From Thermohalobaculum sp039184865 (lineage in GTDB: Bacteria; Pseudomonadota; Alphaproteobacteria; Rhodobacterales; Rhodobacteraceae), in contig JBCDAV010000009.1 of assembly GCA_039184865.1 (NCBI GenBank), forward strand, positions 1 through 64,000: a DNA stretch of 64,000 nucleotides. Reading direction: 5' to 3'. The translations under genes and the position numbers were made by a program. Under the pieces are notes generated by a model. That model was not told where the DNA came from, searched no databases, and saw nothing but the letters and a program-made list of their open reading frames with translations. This document shows positions 62,734 to 64,000 of this stretch, piece after piece; position 1 is the stretch's first letter; each line of letters opens with the position of its first letter.

Positions 62734-62937
62734 GATTTGAGTTTCCTGGTTTGTTGCGGCCGTCCGGCGAAGGTGCTCTGGCGCGGGCGCAGTTCATCCC
62801 AGCTACTCTGCCGCTTCAGAGTAGCGGCAAGGCGGCAATGCGTCGAGGGGCATCATCTTCTTTCATCGGCTTGACCCAACGGTGCCCTCGCGCAAAGGAA
62901 GGTCGGACCTCCGGCAGCGCTGCGTGCCGGGGCACAC

Positions 62938-63849
<912 letters not shown>

Positions 63850-63861
63850 CGGTCCAGCCTC

Positions 63862-64000
63862 CTAGAGGTACTTTGTGATCTGGCGTAACTCGTCGATTAG
63901 CGTGCCGTGCGCCGCCGCATCGGGTGGCGGCGTGGCAAGGCAGTGATCGATATGGTCGTGGATCAGCGTCTTCTTCGCGGCGAGAACGGCGTGCTCAACC
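63862..64000 (-). CDS. CsoR/RcnR/FrmR-family metal-sensing repressor (5' end beyond window)
   Basis: The last 45 residues are visible: EHAVLAAKKTLIHDHIDHCL, a Pro/Ala-rich turn, and IDELRQITKYL at the C-terminus. The KTLIHDHIDHCL helix, with a histidine and a cysteine in metal-ligand positions, fits DUF156 proteins. The N-terminal half lies beyond the right edge. It is 12 bp upstream of rcnA on the same strand and is probably its nickel/cobalt-responsive repressor. Confidence 0.8.
   Translation of the reverse strand, partial: VEHAVLAAKKTLIHDHIDHCLATPPPDAAAHGTLIDELRQITKYL

Overview
The window is GC-rich, gene-dense DNA from an alphaproteobacterium, most likely a Rhodobacterales/Roseobacter-type marine organism. 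I infer this from the large RTX proteins, the divergent katG/oxyR pair, a Fur/Mur-type regulator without CxxC motifs beside a four-gene metal ABC operon, and myo-inositol catabolism genes arranged with an ABC transporter. I saw no rRNA, tRNA, CRISPR array or prophage. No taxonomic search was possible.

Layout, left half. 1-4.9 kb is a guanidine locus: an edge-truncated guanidine hydrolase-type ureohydrolase, a PPK2 polyphosphate kinase, and a NitT/TauT-like ABC operon preceded by a clear guanidine-I (ykkC) riboswitch. 5.2-6.8 kb holds a DUF599 membrane protein and an unrecognised 180-aa protein. 7.1-16.2 kb is one 3,040-aa RTX protein with five tandem ~195-aa modules. 16.7-19.9 kb is katG with its terminator and divergent oxyR. 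20.1-25.6 kb is a signalling cluster: an orphan LivK-like periplasmic binding protein, translationally coupled to a transmembrane histidine kinase that carries a C-terminal BLUF blue-light domain; divergently, a PAS hybrid kinase and a stand-alone receiver. A frameshifted DegT-type aminotransferase follows.

Middle. 27.2-39.9 kb is a cell-surface block: a 592-aa RTX protein, an overlapping operon of ECF sigma factor, zinc-finger anti-sigma and lipoprotein subtilase (with altered active-site motifs), and a divergent 2,586-aa beta-helix protein. The giant protein has five SLREAI modules, a (YGYGGGG)10 tract and a C-terminal RTX domain paralogous to that of the 3,040-aa protein. A second hybrid kinase, an MscS channel and a SpoIIAA-like protein follow.

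Right half. 45-52.8 kb is a myo-inositol block: a Gfo/Idh/MocA dehydrogenase, divergent from an ABC transporter followed by iolD, iolE and iolG. 52.9-58.4 kb holds a heme oxygenase, a Fur/Mur regulator and the sitABCD-type Mn/Zn transporter. Between regulator and transporter lie three 15-bp inverted repeats (TGMGA-N5-TCKCA) spaced exactly 28 bp apart. 58.4-61.6 kb is a decaying SPFH/P-type ATPase operon cut by an IS5-family remnant. The window ends with a methyltransferase, an RcnA-type Ni/Co exporter with a His-Gly microsatellite, and the end of a CsoR/RcnR-family repressor.

The best candidates for something undescribed are: the binding protein plus BLUF-kinase sensor (two possible inputs in one kinase); the sigma/anti-sigma/subtilase unit embedded among giant surface proteins; and the evenly spaced operator array.
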